64,000 nt of DNA from an uncultured Eubacteriales bacterium (GCA_902767225.1 CACXGN010000003.1:1-64000), one strand, 5' to 3'; shown: positions 43,237-52,670, counted from the stretch's first letter. Translations and numbers: made by a program. The notes: generated by a model not told the origin, from the sequence alone.

Positions 43237-44400
43237 ATGAGAAAATCCAGATTGATAAAACTACTATGTATTTTGATGTCGGTTCTTGTCGTATCGGGGC
43301 TGTTCGGTTGCAAACCGAGAGAGACTTACGTGTTTAAGTCCACCGAATATGATAAATCGTTCGACGATAGCGGTAGGGTAAACTTGGTTCAAAACAACTC
43401 TTACGGCAAGGGTTTTACGGCGGCGAATAACGAAAGCACGCCCGTGTTTACCGATCTTGCCGATGACGGTTATTCCCCGTATATAACACAAGCGGCTTTG
43501 CACTATAATAAAACGCAAACGTCCACACCTATTTGGACGATAATGCAGCACCACGCCACTTACTCTCTTGCCCAAGAAGAATATTGCGAACCGGCGAAAA
43601 GACCGATAGGTAAGAATAAAGACGGGATCGACCTTTTAGAGTATAAATGGTCAACTCCCGGCTCGGTGGTTACAGTTATTCCCAGTCAAAGAAGTATCGA
43701 ACTTACTTCCCTTTGTTCTAACGAATACTCGAAAGATAACAATCACGACGGTATCCGTGACGGGGTTGATTATATGGAAAGACCTTCGGGCAGTAAATGG
43801 GTGCATTTGATTTTAACTTCCACTTTCTTGGATCCGAGAAGCGCGGGCGCAAGTAAGGTTAAACTTATCGACGCGGAAAAAATCGAGTTTGAAGTAGATT
43901 TCACCTTAACCAAGCACGACGTTTACGGGGTAATGGATAATTCCAGAGCCGCACAGTTCTCTTTATATTTGCAGGTTTATTCGAGCAATAGCGTAGACTC
44001 TACCGGTGGGCTTACAAACTTCTTCTGGTTAGGGCTTCGCTTGTTCGATACCAGATATTCGTTTAATACTTACGGCACTCCGCGTGAATTCTCTTACGAT
44101 AAAGACAGTAAAGCGTGGATGTATACGCCCAGATCGCAAGACGTTATAGGAAACTCCGGCGAGGCGCTGGAAATCGGTAGAGAATATCACGTTAAATACG
44201 ATATTATAAGCGTAGCGAAAAAGGCTTTGGAAGATATTCAGAATGCGCCTGAAAATCCGATGTTCACACATACTACTTTCGAAGAACTTACGATAAGCGA
44301 CTTCAATATCGGTTGGGAAATGACGAACGTTGCGGACGCGTCGATCAAAATGAAAGACTTCGGTCTTTGGATGACGCCTGCGGCAAAATCGGAAAAATAA
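43237..44400 (+). CDS. Unknown lipoprotein, paralogue of the 38811 protein
   Basis: This 387-aa protein has a lipoprotein signal ending in SGLFGCKP (Cys about 27). Its mature beta-rich region aligns by eye with the cytoplasmic protein at 38811 from LTSLCSNEY to DFNIGWEMTN. The N-terminal 110 residues are extra. It closes the transporter operon and is followed by a terminator. An extracellular counterpart that captures or senses the transported glycan is an attractive inference. I know no family name. Confidence 0.65.
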   Translation: MRKSRLIKLLCILMSVLVVSGLFGCKPRETYVFKSTEYDKSFDDSGRVNLVQNNSYGKGFTAANNESTPVFTDLADDGYSPYITQAALHYNKTQTSTPIWTIMQHHATYSLAQEEYCEPAKRPIGKNKDGIDLLEYKWSTPGSVVTVIPSQRSIELTSLCSNEYSKDNNHDGIRDGVDYMERPSGSKWVHLILTSTFLDPRSAGASKVKLIDAEKIEFEVDFTLTKHDVYGVMDNSRAAQFSLYLQVYSSNSVDSTGGLTNFFWLGLRLFDTRYSFNTYGTPREFSYDKDSKAWMYTPRSQDVIGNSGEALEIGREYHVKYDIISVAKKALEDIQNAPENPMFTHTTFEELTISDFNIGWEMTNVADASIKMKDFGLWMTPAAKSEK

Positions 44401-44413
44401 AAATTAAATAATA

Positions 44414-44454
44414 ACTAAAAAAACGGCTTAAAATCGAGCCGTTTTTTTTAGTTT
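44414..44454 (+). terminator. Terminator of the sugar-transport operon
   Basis: A long stem pairs ACTAAAAAAACGGCT with AGCCGTTTTTTTTAGT around an 8-base loop, with a T run. Confidence 0.85.
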
Positions 44455-44490
44455 TAGCGATAATTCATAAAAAAAATTTCAAATTAACTA

Positions 44491-44519
44491 TTTACATTGC
44501 TAAAAGTTTATGGTATAGT
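44491..44519 (+). promoter_or_regulatory. Promoter of the large secreted protein gene
   Basis: TTTACA (44491-44496), a 17-bp spacer and TATAGT (44514-44519). The leader of about 115 bases contains no convincing open frame. Confidence 0.65.
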
Positions 44520-44641
44520 TAAAAAAATGGAATAAAAGTGAATTTATTTAGAAAACACTGATAGGTTATAACAAGAATATTGATGTCGCGCATTAAAATG
44601 GTGTTTTTTTCTAATCAATGTATTGTTTAGGAGAGATTGCT

Positions 44642-47257
44642 ATGAATAAAAGAGTAAAAAGAGTTGGGATTTCAGTTCTTTTAACACTTGCGACGCTTTT
44701 ATTGATACTTGCTTTTGTTTTTTCGTTTGGCGTAAGCAAAACTAAAAATGCCTTTGCTGCCGGATCGTGGACGGGGTATAATACCACCGGTCCCGGAAAG
44801 GCTGCTTTGTATGGTGCCGAAAAATGGATTGCAGGCGGTGATTCCGGTGCGGCTACTACCGCTGCTGACGGTGAATATACCAAGTTTAAAAGTTGGTATA
44901 AAGGCGAAGCCTGTTATTATACCTATGGCGGCACTTCGAATTCCGCTACCGCCCTTAACGTGAACGGACTTTCATTTGCTCTTAAAATTCCATATGAAGT
45001 CTTTTCTGCGGAAGGTGCGACCGGATTGGTTTTTTATCTTGCAAGTTCGGCATCTGTTAACGCCGTAACCAAAACTCACTTGTATTCCGCGGGGTCGTCT
45101 TGGAACATTGCCTTTAACGTTTTCCGTCAATACGGAACGACTAATCAGATAAGGGTTTGTTTTTCATCATCTTACGGAACGAACTCAGATTCTACCTTAG
45201 ATAACGGAAATAATGGCGGGCATAACGTCGCTTATGCTGACACAAGCGGATCGAGTTTTGCTTGGGCAAATCATAGTGCAGATTATGGTTCGTATATCAC
45301 AATGAATATGTCGACTTCCGGCTACCTTTATCTGACTGTAAAGCTTGATACTAACAACGATAGTTTATATAATGGTCGGTACGTTAAAGCGACGATTACG
45401 CAAAGCGGCGGAAGTCAAGTACCCGGCACGGGAACGTTAAAGTCGAGTTATACTTGTTATTTGGACTGGACTAAATTTGGTAGTTCTTTGGCAGGAACAA
45501 GCCCTTATAGAACGTATTTGCAAGTTAATACTTCGCAAAGGACAACAACGGGTAATAACTGGGGTATCTGCGTAGGCGGGCTCGGTCAAACCAACCTTTC
45601 CACAAGCGGAACGCTTAGCGATAAAGCTGAAAATGGCAATAACGACATTTCAAATATTTACTGTTCTTCCGGCGCTCAGTATGCTAATAACGGTCAATCT
45701 CTTACGCTTGACGGTTTAACTATTGACTATTTTGCAAATGGGTTAAACTTTGCCTCTGGTAACGTTGGGGGGGTCGGCGTGGCATTGGTAACTTCAAGCA
45801 GTGCCAACCCTATGACCACCAGCGTTTTTAGCTCTTATATTTATGAAAACGGCTCGTCCGCCGCAGTTTATTTTGCAAATGGATCCGGCGGTAACATTGC
45901 GTATTATATGAGTTCCGCAGGCGTGCTTTCACCTTTTTGGGGAAGTAGCGGCGAGATGTATGCAAAAAAGACTGGACTTTCTTCTTCAACCGGAATAAGG
46001 GTAGTTATGCGGTTCCAGAATTGCAAGGCGGATACTTATACATTTAGCGATATTTTTCCGAACGGATACGTTATAATTCAATATGACGTTCGTTCAGGAT
46101 CGAGTATTTCGGACACCACTTCTTTTGCGTCTTCATCATCTGTAAATTCTCAGGTGATTTACGTTGACGGTGATTATTTTAACAATACAATGTATCTTTC
46201 CGTATGGGGGCAAAAAGTTAGCGGTTCTCCGTTCACTTCCGCAGGCGGAAAAGTTTCTTTAACCGCCAGATGGAATACTTTTTCAAACTATAAGCTGACT
46301 CTTCGCGACGCCGCTTGCACGGGGACTCAAACTCTCACGTTCATGAATTCAAGAACTGACGTTTGGACATATATTCAACTTCCGTATAGAAAAGACGCTT
46401 TCGGTAATGCAGTTGCATACTATAAAGTTAGTGGCACTAAATATTATCCCGGAGATAAAATTTTGGTTGCGTCGCTTAGCGGTCAAACGCTCACCGCATA
46501 TTATCTCGACATAGCGATTAACGGCACGTCGATAAATACTTCAAACGGCGCGGTCAAATATTCCGGCATGGCGACCTATCAATACAAAAATAGTATTTAT
46601 AGTGACGTTACCGCAACAGAGATAGGATTAATAGTATTTCCGACAGATAAGGTCGCCTCATCGAGACAGACTTCGAACATTATTTATTGTAAAGACTCTT
46701 TCACGCTTGCAAATTACCCAGCGGGTAGTTCAACGACAAGTTCTTATAACGCAACTTGCGCTGCACCGGCTTCAGGCGATTTTGAAACAGTAAACGTAAC
46801 GATCGCTAACCTTAATACGTATAACTACGGCAGAGATATTGCTGTTAGGGGATACGTTCGCGTGGGTAGCACTTATTATTATGGTCTTGGCGGAACGTAT
46901 TCAAAGTCTGCACATGTGGCAGCTTGTCAGTCCATAGGCTCGTCGACGAATACTTATCTAAAAAAATATGCGGAAAGTTCGCTTGAAATTCAGCATACAG
47001 GTTCATCGGGATCGGTTTCGGTTTCAAAAGTCGCTTGCGGCGGATATACTTCGACAACCGTTAGCTCTATAACTAAGAGCAGCGAATCTGGCAATACGTT
47101 TACTATAAAAGTTGTATTTTCCGACACTCAATATTTGCAAGGCAATAAAATAATGGCACTTTATGTAACGGCAAACGGTATCAGAACTAGATATGCGATA
47201 TCTTCTCAATCGCTAAGTAGCAAAACTTTGACGTTGTCTTATACAATAAAAGGCTAA
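44642..47257 (+). CDS. Large secreted beta-rich protein, unknown function
   Basis: This 871-aa protein has a signal peptide (hydrophobic core about 12-30, cleavage near NAFAAGS). It is very rich in Ser, Thr, Gly, Asn and Tyr. At least two segments look like one repeated jelly-roll-type domain: ALNVNGLSFALKIPYEVF and SLTLDGLTIDYFANGL are equivalent starts, and the second resembles LALDGLELKFTANSL in the protein at 47961. No LPXTG or C-terminal helix is present. I start it at ATG 44642 after AGGAG, not ATG 44618. A surface or secreted carbohydrate-binding role is inference. Confidence 0.65.
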   Translation: MNKRVKRVGISVLLTLATLLLILAFVFSFGVSKTKNAFAAGSWTGYNTTGPGKAALYGAEKWIAGGDSGAATTAADGEYTKFKSWYKGEACYYTYGGTSNSATALNVNGLSFALKIPYEVFSAEGATGLVFYLASSASVNAVTKTHLYSAGSSWNIAFNVFRQYGTTNQIRVCFSSSYGTNSDSTLDNGNNGGHNVAYADTSGSSFAWANHSADYGSYITMNMSTSGYLYLTVKLDTNNDSLYNGRYVKATITQSGGSQVPGTGTLKSSYTCYLDWTKFGSSLAGTSPYRTYLQVNTSQRTTTGNNWGICVGGLGQTNLSTSGTLSDKAENGNNDISNIYCSSGAQYANNGQSLTLDGLTIDYFANGLNFASGNVGGVGVALVTSSSANPMTTSVFSSYIYENGSSAAVYFANGSGGNIAYYMSSAGVLSPFWGSSGEMYAKKTGLSSSTGIRVVMRFQNCKADTYTFSDIFPNGYVIIQYDVRSGSSISDTTSFASSSSVNSQVIYVDGDYFNNTMYLSVWGQKVSGSPFTSAGGKVSLTARWNTFSNYKLTLRDAACTGTQTLTFMNSRTDVWTYIQLPYRKDAFGNAVAYYKVSGTKYYPGDKILVASLSGQTLTAYYLDIAINGTSINTSNGAVKYSGMATYQYKNSIYSDVTATEIGLIVFPTDKVASSRQTSNIIYCKDSFTLANYPAGSSTTSSYNATCAAPASGDFETVNVTIANLNTYNYGRDIAVRGYVRVGSTYYYGLGGTYSKSAHVAACQSIGSSTNTYLKKYAESSLEIQHTGSSGSVSVSKVACGGYTSTTVSSITKSSESGNTFTIKVVFSDTQYLQGNKIMALYVTANGIRTRYAISSQSLSSKTLTLSYTIKG

Positions 47258-47298
47258 AAAATGACGATTAAATAATTGTATAAAGTCTGATTTTATCT

Positions 47299-47334
47299 AA
47301 ATCGGCGCAAAAACAAACGTTTTTGCGCCGATTT
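47299..47334 (+). terminator. Strong hairpin after the secreted protein gene
   Basis: A 16-bp perfect stem (47299-47314 with 47319-47334) has a 4-base loop. The 3' side contains five T residues within the stem but no T tail, so it may act as a terminator or as a 3'-end stabiliser. Confidence 0.6.
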
Positions 47335-47459
47335 GTCATATTTAACTCTTATATGTGCCGAAATATTGAATATTTTTCCTAAATTACTTAAAAATTTTCA
47401 CAAATTAAAATTTTTTTTATTTTTTTAGTATAATTTCGCCTGATTTTTCGTTTTTACTG

Positions 47460-47488
47460 TTGACTTAAATTATTAATTATAGTATATT
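47460..47488 (+). promoter_or_regulatory. Promoter upstream of the decayed gene and peptide P3
   Basis: TTGACT (47460-47465), a 17-bp spacer and TATATT (47483-47488). It may be the original promoter of the lost paralogue and now serve P3 and the protein at 47961. Confidence 0.6.
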
Positions 47489-47589
47489 ATATATATAAAA
47501 ATAGGATAAATGGAGTTCTATGCCGTTTTTAATATAGAAAATCTTGTTTAACGCTTATAATGCTTATAATCTTATATATATATTGAATA

Positions 47590-47771
47590 TAGCAAAACAA
47601 TCGGACAATACATATTACGATAAAAAGTACTTTCTATGCAACGACTTTTTTATAGAACAGTAAGTTTGTTGCGCAGATGTTACTAAGAACGGAACAAGGA
47701 CCAGATATTCAATAATGTCTCAGTTATTGAGCAGTAAAACGGTACGATTATGTTTACGATAAAAGGCTAAC
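47590..47771 (+). pseudogene. Decayed C-terminal fragment of a secreted-protein paralogue
   Basis: Translated with frame changes, this stretch matches the last 40 or so residues of the protein at 44642. TIKSTFYATTFL-stop-NSK matches TIKVVFSDTQYLQGNK. VTKNGTRTRYSIMSQLLSSKT matches VTANGIRTRYAISSQSLSSKT, and the end reads TIKG-stop in both. There is one in-frame TAG and at least two frameshifts. The body of the gene is missing. It is the fossil of a tandem copy. Confidence 0.7.
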
Positions 47772-47789
47772 ATTTTGGGAGAATAAATA

Positions 47790-47906
47790 ATGAAAAAGAA
47801 TTTATATTATGAACCATTATTAGAATTTATAGACTTTGATTGTCTCGATGTTTTAAGTATTTCCGATACTATCGGCGATAAGTGGAACGACGGCGGCGGA
47901 TTCTAA
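47790..47906 (+). CDS. Small peptide P3 (38 aa), MKKxxYYxP family
   Basis: This 38-aa frame has GGGAG eight bases before the ATG. It begins MKKNLYYEPLLEF and contains DCLDVLSISD, then KWNDGGGF at the end. It shares MKK, YY, P, F, DVL, SD and WND with P1 at 4612. It lies 54 bp before the secreted protein at 47961, so again next to a large exported protein. No signal peptide. Function unknown. Confidence 0.6.
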   Translation: MKKNLYYEPLLEFIDFDCLDVLSISDTIGDKWNDGGGF

Positions 47907-47960
47907 TATATTTGCTTGCTGTAAGGCAAAATTTTCGACTTTTGATTAAGGATGGGAAAT

Positions 47961-49655
47961 ATGAATAAGACACTTAAAAGCAGAGTAAAATATTTACTCG
48001 TGATTTCTTTAACCATACTTCTTGCTTTTGGTTCGCTATTGACGGTCTTTTTGGGGGGCTATTCTTCTGCAAGCGCTGCGCAAGATACAGGCGGTTGGAC
48101 TTCTTGTCCCGCAACCGTGTATGAAGATGCTACCGATAACACCGCCTGGACGGTTTTCGATACCGTTTCCGCGGGAACTACTGCAAGTGCAAGCGATAAA
48201 AGTTACGTTAAGATAAATTCGGTAAGCAAAAGCGGAGCACACGTCAACTATTCTGAAAAAATTTCGCTTGACGGCAAAACCGTTTCATTCAGACTTACAA
48301 ACTACGGCGGAAACAGAATAGGTTTCGGTCTTACGGAAAGTGCCGATGGATTTTCTCCGTCTAGTGGAAAATTCAACGCAGTTTTAAACCGTGCCTGGAA
48401 CTGGGATAATCTTTATTTTCAGAACGACGCGCATGCCGAAGTAACGTCCGGTGGTCCGATGACTATCGCTTATAAAGACGAAAATTTAACGAGTGACGAA
48501 TTCGGAACGCAAAGTGCAAAAAAATATTGCATGACGATAAATTCCACCGTTGAATTTTCTCTTAAATTCGAAAAACTTTCAAACGTTTATAGGATCACAT
48601 TTGACGGAAACGCTTTTTCTCCCGTAACCAACGTTATTTACGTTTCTAAAAATTACATACCGGACGAAGCTTATATCTGCGTTTTCGGTTATGAAAGCGG
48701 AAATCCGAACGTGTTTATAAAGGCGTTTGAAATGAAACCTACCGAAGGTTCGCATACAACCGCAAGATACGAAGAATATTCTTCTTTAACTCACCTTTAT
48801 CATGTTGACCACACGTGGGGCGACTATTCGATGCATAATTCCGAAAAACTCGCTCTCGACGGGCTTGAACTTAAATTTACGGCAAACAGTCTTAACAACG
48901 TAGAAAACGCTCACTTATCCAAAGATTCGTGTTTTGCCTTTACTTTCACACAAGACGCTAATGCAGACGCGGACGCACTTTCTTCCGCTAATAAGTTCAC
49001 GCTTTCCTTTTGGCCGTATCTTGACAGTTCAAAAGAATACGCAAGTGGACTGTATTTCAGAAACAGCCATGACTACACTTCTCCCGCAATAGCATCTTTA
49101 ACCGAAAACGGGGAAGTTGCCGCAAATCTTAACGACAATTATGACGGAAACAGATATTTATTCGTCGACGAAAATATTATGAACGGAAACGATGAATACG
49201 TAGGCTACGGCAAAGTATCGTTCTCCGTTAAGTTTGAAAAAGTTAATAACTCATATAAAATTACAACGACGTTACTTACCGGCACAAACTACGGTTTAGT
49301 AACCGAAAATAGCCAAACTGAATCTTTCGTTTGCTACGTTCCCGCAAGCAATTTCGCACTCGATCAGGACGGAAAAGCATACCTTGCTTTCTACGGCTTT
49401 GAAAGCGACGCATTAGTTAGCGCAGGATACGAAACGGACTGCTATATCGGTATCGTTAAAGCGGGCACTTTGCCTTACATTGACCGTGACGATGTTTTGG
49501 ATCCCGAAATGGAATACTACGATCAAGAAACCGGTGAATACATCGGCAGTTGTTTTGCCGGCGTTTCGGTTCACTCTATCTACGTATCGATCGGGGTAAT
49601 TTCCGCCGCTACACTTTTATTTATCATTAAAAGATTATTAAGTCGCGGAAAATAA
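47961..49655 (+). CDS. Membrane-anchored surface protein with duplicated domain
   Basis: This 564-aa protein has a signal peptide (cleavage near SSASAAQ), two copies of one beta-rich domain and a C-terminal transmembrane helix (YVSIGVISAATLLFIIKR) followed by basic residues. Duplication evidence: ISLDGKTVSFRL with LALDGLELKFTA, VEFSLKFEKLSNVYRIT with VSFSVKFEKVNNSYKIT, and AYICVFGYES with AYLAFYGFES. I start it at ATG 47961 with AAGG upstream; ATG 47952 is also in frame. It faces outward and may bind glycans, which is inference. Confidence 0.7.
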   Translation: MNKTLKSRVKYLLVISLTILLAFGSLLTVFLGGYSSASAAQDTGGWTSCPATVYEDATDNTAWTVFDTVSAGTTASASDKSYVKINSVSKSGAHVNYSEKISLDGKTVSFRLTNYGGNRIGFGLTESADGFSPSSGKFNAVLNRAWNWDNLYFQNDAHAEVTSGGPMTIAYKDENLTSDEFGTQSAKKYCMTINSTVEFSLKFEKLSNVYRITFDGNAFSPVTNVIYVSKNYIPDEAYICVFGYESGNPNVFIKAFEMKPTEGSHTTARYEEYSSLTHLYHVDHTWGDYSMHNSEKLALDGLELKFTANSLNNVENAHLSKDSCFAFTFTQDANADADALSSANKFTLSFWPYLDSSKEYASGLYFRNSHDYTSPAIASLTENGEVAANLNDNYDGNRYLFVDENIMNGNDEYVGYGKVSFSVKFEKVNNSYKITTTLLTGTNYGLVTENSQTESFVCYVPASNFALDQDGKAYLAFYGFESDALVSAGYETDCYIGIVKAGTLPYIDRDDVLDPEMEYYDQETGEYIGSCFAGVSVHSIYVSIGVISAATLLFIIKRLLSRGK

Positions 49656-49661
49656 TTGAAT

Positions 49662-49689
49662 AAAAAAGAACGCCTCGGCGTTCTTTTTT
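49662..49689 (+). terminator. Terminator after the surface protein gene
   Basis: AAAAAAGAACGCC pairs with GGCGTTCTTTTTT, with a tight loop and T run. It separates this gene from the GH65 operon. Confidence 0.85.
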
Positions 49690-49746
49690 GAAGAAAAACA
49701 TTTTTGATATAAATTTTATTAACATATTACTTTAAGGAGAAAATCT

Positions 49747-51993
49747 ATGTTTGGTCTTAACGAAAAGAAGTTCTTTTCCGAAAAAGATTACGAAATGTCT
49801 GACGAGCCTATTCTCGCCACACTTTTTACCACCGGCAATGGCTATATGGGCGTTCGCGGAAGTTTTGAAGAATTCGGCTCGCTCCGTATTCAAGGCGCTT
49901 TCGTCAGAGGGTATATTGACGAAATTATCGAAGTCTGTGAACCTTTCACCGACAACGAATATATGAAAAAATATTATCTCGACGAAGAAAAATTAAAAAC
50001 GTTTGAAAAACAAGACAGTTGCGTTAATATGCCCGACTTCTTGCTCGTTAAAATCACTATCGGCGAAAAAACCTTCTATACATGGGAAGGCAAGATCTTA
50101 AAGTGGGAAAGATATCTTGATTCTGCAAATGCAGAATACGTTCGTAAACTCACTTGGGACGACGGCGACGGCAACGTTACCGAACTTGAATTCCGCCGTT
50201 TTGCGTCCTTTAATAATCAGAACGTTTATTGCCAAAAAGTTATCGTTCGTCCTATAAATCACAAACTTCCGGTAACGATCACCACCGGTATAGACACCGC
50301 TGTTAAAACTTGCGGTCAGTTCATTACAAAAAACGACGATTTTACCGCGGACGAAACGGGCATGTTCTATGCTTTCCACGCGGTTAACAAATATAAATTT
50401 AAAGCGGCTTATGCTATAAAGAGCGTTTTCCCCAAGGGCAAAACGGACTTTACGTATTCCGAAAACGGCAGGCTCGGTGCCGTTCACGTTTGCGAAAAGG
50501 CAAAAGAATACGTCTATGAAAAAATCACCTTTGTCGGCACAGAAAGGGATACCGATAAAAACGTTAACGAGTGGGTTAAAGAAGAAGCCGATAAACTTGC
50601 CGTTTCTTACGACGAGCAACGCGTTCTTCACGTTAAAGCCTATAAAAACTACTTCGACACGATGGATATCGTTATCGAAGGGGACGACCAGGCTGACGGC
50701 TATTTAAGATTTGCAAGTTACCATACCGCTATTTCCGCCTGCATGAACGACGACGTTCACGGTATCTCCGCCAAAGGTCTTACCGGTGAAAGATACAATC
50801 AATTCGTTTGGTGGGACAGCGAAATTCACCAGATGCCTTTCTTTATTTACACCGCTCCCGAAACCGCCAAGCATTTACTTATGTATAGATACCGCATGCT
50901 TCCGCAGGCTAAAAAGAACGCGAAATTAAACGGTATGGACGGCGCTATGTTCGCCTTCTGCTCTTCGGTTTTAGGCGACGAAAAAGTTTGGGTCTATGCT
51001 CGTCACCCCTTCTTGCAGATCCACATAGACTCCGATATTCCTTACGGTATTATTCATTACTACACCGCTACCGGCGACGAAGACTTTATGAAAAATTACG
51101 GTATGGAAATGATCCACGAGTGCTTGAAGTTCTGGAAGTGCAGAGTTGAAAGCCGCAACGGCAGATACGAAATTCTTCGTGTAACGGGAACGGACGAACA
51201 CCACCCATACGTCGATAACGACGCTTACACCAACTATTGCGTTAAGTTCGCTTTCGGCAAGTTCTTGGATCTTTGCGAAAAGTTCGATTATAAGATCACT
51301 AAATCAGACTATGCCGCATTTAAAGATATTTACGAAAATTTATACGTTCCTATGCTCCCGAACGGTATGATCCCGCAGTTCGACGGATACTTCGATTTAT
51401 CCCGCGGGCTCGAAGAAGCGGGCAAAGGCACCTTAAAGCAGTTCCAAATGAAAAAGAGCGGGCTTTATCACAAGAGTCAGGTAATTAAGCAGCCTGACGT
51501 TGCGCTCTTATTCACGATGGTAAACGTTGGTGTTGATTATTCGCACTTCGCGGAAAACTGGGATTATTACGAACAGATGTGCGAAAGCAGTTCGTCGCTT
51601 ACTTTCCCGGTTCACGCTATCGCAAGCGCTAAAAATCACAGGATGCTATCCTTTTACAATTACTATATGAACACCCTTAAAATGGACGTTGACGATATTC
51701 ACGGCGTCGCTTGGCAAGGTGTTCACAGCGGCTGTCTTGCCGGCGGATACCTTGCTATGATTTACGGTATCTTCGGCGTTATAGCGGGCGAAGACGCTAT
51801 CGCGTTTAAGCCGAACGCAGTTCCGTTCTTCAAAAAGATCTCCGCGAAACTCTTCTATCACGGCAGCAAAATCTCAGCAAAACTCGAAGGTAATAAGTTG
51901 ACGCTCGAACTTATCGGCGGCGACGAAGTTCCGGTTATTTTGCCAGATGGCAAGAAATTTACATTAAAAAACAACGTTACGGTTTTATTTTAA
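49747..51993 (+). CDS. GH65 disaccharide phosphorylase
   Basis: This 748-aa protein has the glycoside hydrolase family 65 layout: an N-terminal beta-sandwich (GNGYMGVRGSFEE), then an alpha/alpha-barrel. The general acid is Glu484 in VTGTDEHHPYVDNDAYTN. Other family segments are SAKGLTGERYNQFVWWDSE and HSGCLAGG, the phosphate-binding loop area. It should split an alpha-glucoside such as maltose, trehalose, kojibiose or nigerose with phosphate to beta-glucose-1-phosphate. The next gene uses that product. Which disaccharide cannot be told from sequence alone. Confidence 0.9.
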   Translation: MFGLNEKKFFSEKDYEMSDEPILATLFTTGNGYMGVRGSFEEFGSLRIQGAFVRGYIDEIIEVCEPFTDNEYMKKYYLDEEKLKTFEKQDSCVNMPDFLLVKITIGEKTFYTWEGKILKWERYLDSANAEYVRKLTWDDGDGNVTELEFRRFASFNNQNVYCQKVIVRPINHKLPVTITTGIDTAVKTCGQFITKNDDFTADETGMFYAFHAVNKYKFKAAYAIKSVFPKGKTDFTYSENGRLGAVHVCEKAKEYVYEKITFVGTERDTDKNVNEWVKEEADKLAVSYDEQRVLHVKAYKNYFDTMDIVIEGDDQADGYLRFASYHTAISACMNDDVHGISAKGLTGERYNQFVWWDSEIHQMPFFIYTAPETAKHLLMYRYRMLPQAKKNAKLNGMDGAMFAFCSSVLGDEKVWVYARHPFLQIHIDSDIPYGIIHYYTATGDEDFMKNYGMEMIHECLKFWKCRVESRNGRYEILRVTGTDEHHPYVDNDAYTNYCVKFAFGKFLDLCEKFDYKITKSDYAAFKDIYENLYVPMLPNGMIPQFDGYFDLSRGLEEAGKGTLKQFQMKKSGLYHKSQVIKQPDVALLFTMVNVGVDYSHFAENWDYYEQMCESSSSLTFPVHAIASAKNHRMLSFYNYYMNTLKMDVDDIHGVAWQGVHSGCLAGGYLAMIYGIFGVIAGEDAIAFKPNAVPFFKKISAKLFYHGSKISAKLEGNKLTLELIGGDEVPVILPDGKKFTLKNNVTVLF

Positions 51994-52011
51994 CGAAAGG
52001 GAGATGAATTT

Positions 52012-52659
52012 ATGTTAAAAGCAGTAGTTTTTGATTTAGACGGCGTTATCGTTCACACGGACAAGTATCACTATTTGGGTTGGAAAAAACTTGCCGACGA
52101 ACTCGGTATTTATTTCGACGAAACCATCAACAACAGACTTCGCGGTGTTTCACGTATGGCAAGCCTTGAAATTATTTTAGAGCGTTTTGACGGCAAACTT
52201 ACTGACGAAGAAAAGATTGCCGCTGCCGATAGAAAGAACGGCTATTACCGTGAACTCTTAAAGCAGATGAGTCCCGCGGATTTAAGCCCCGAAGTTAAAG
52301 AAACCTTAGACGGTTTAAGAGCGAAAGGTCTTAAACTCGCTATCGGTTCTTCCAGCAAGAACGCTAAGTTTATTTTAGAGCGCATAGGTCTCGGCGATTA
52401 TTTCGACGCGATTAGCGACGGCAACAACATCACCCACAGCAAACCCGATCCCGAAGTGTTCAACTGCGCGGCAAAATATCTCGGCTTTGACACGAAAGAC
52501 TGCCTTGTCGTAGAAGACGCGGAAGCGGGTATAGACGCTGGCATCGCTGGCGGATTTAAAACCGCAGCGATAGGCGACGCTAAAAAATGCGGCAAGTCCG
52601 ACTTTATATTAAACACCTTTTCCGATCTTTTATCGGTTACGGATAAGTTAATGAAATAA
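52012..52659 (+). CDS. pgmB: Beta-phosphoglucomutase
   Basis: This 215-aa HAD enzyme has nucleophile Asp8 and acid Asp10 in VVFDLDGVIVHTD. GVSRMASLEIIL is the cap-domain element typical of beta-PGM, and SSSKNAKFIL and VVEDAEAGIDA complete the HAD core. It converts beta-glucose-1-phosphate to glucose-6-phosphate and follows the GH65 gene by 18 bp with its own Shine-Dalgarno site. Confidence 0.93.
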   Translation: MLKAVVFDLDGVIVHTDKYHYLGWKKLADELGIYFDETINNRLRGVSRMASLEIILERFDGKLTDEEKIAAADRKNGYYRELLKQMSPADLSPEVKETLDGLRAKGLKLAIGSSSKNAKFILERIGLGDYFDAISDGNNITHSKPDPEVFNCAAKYLGFDTKDCLVVEDAEAGIDAGIAGGFKTAAIGDAKKCGKSDFILNTFSDLLSVTDKLMK

Positions 52660-52670
52660 TAAAAATTAAT

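Noticed and set aside
47520-47537. A five-codon frame MPFLI after TGGAG
   Set aside because: It is too short to judge, and its surroundings are the decayed paralogue region; it could be the relic start of the lost gene.
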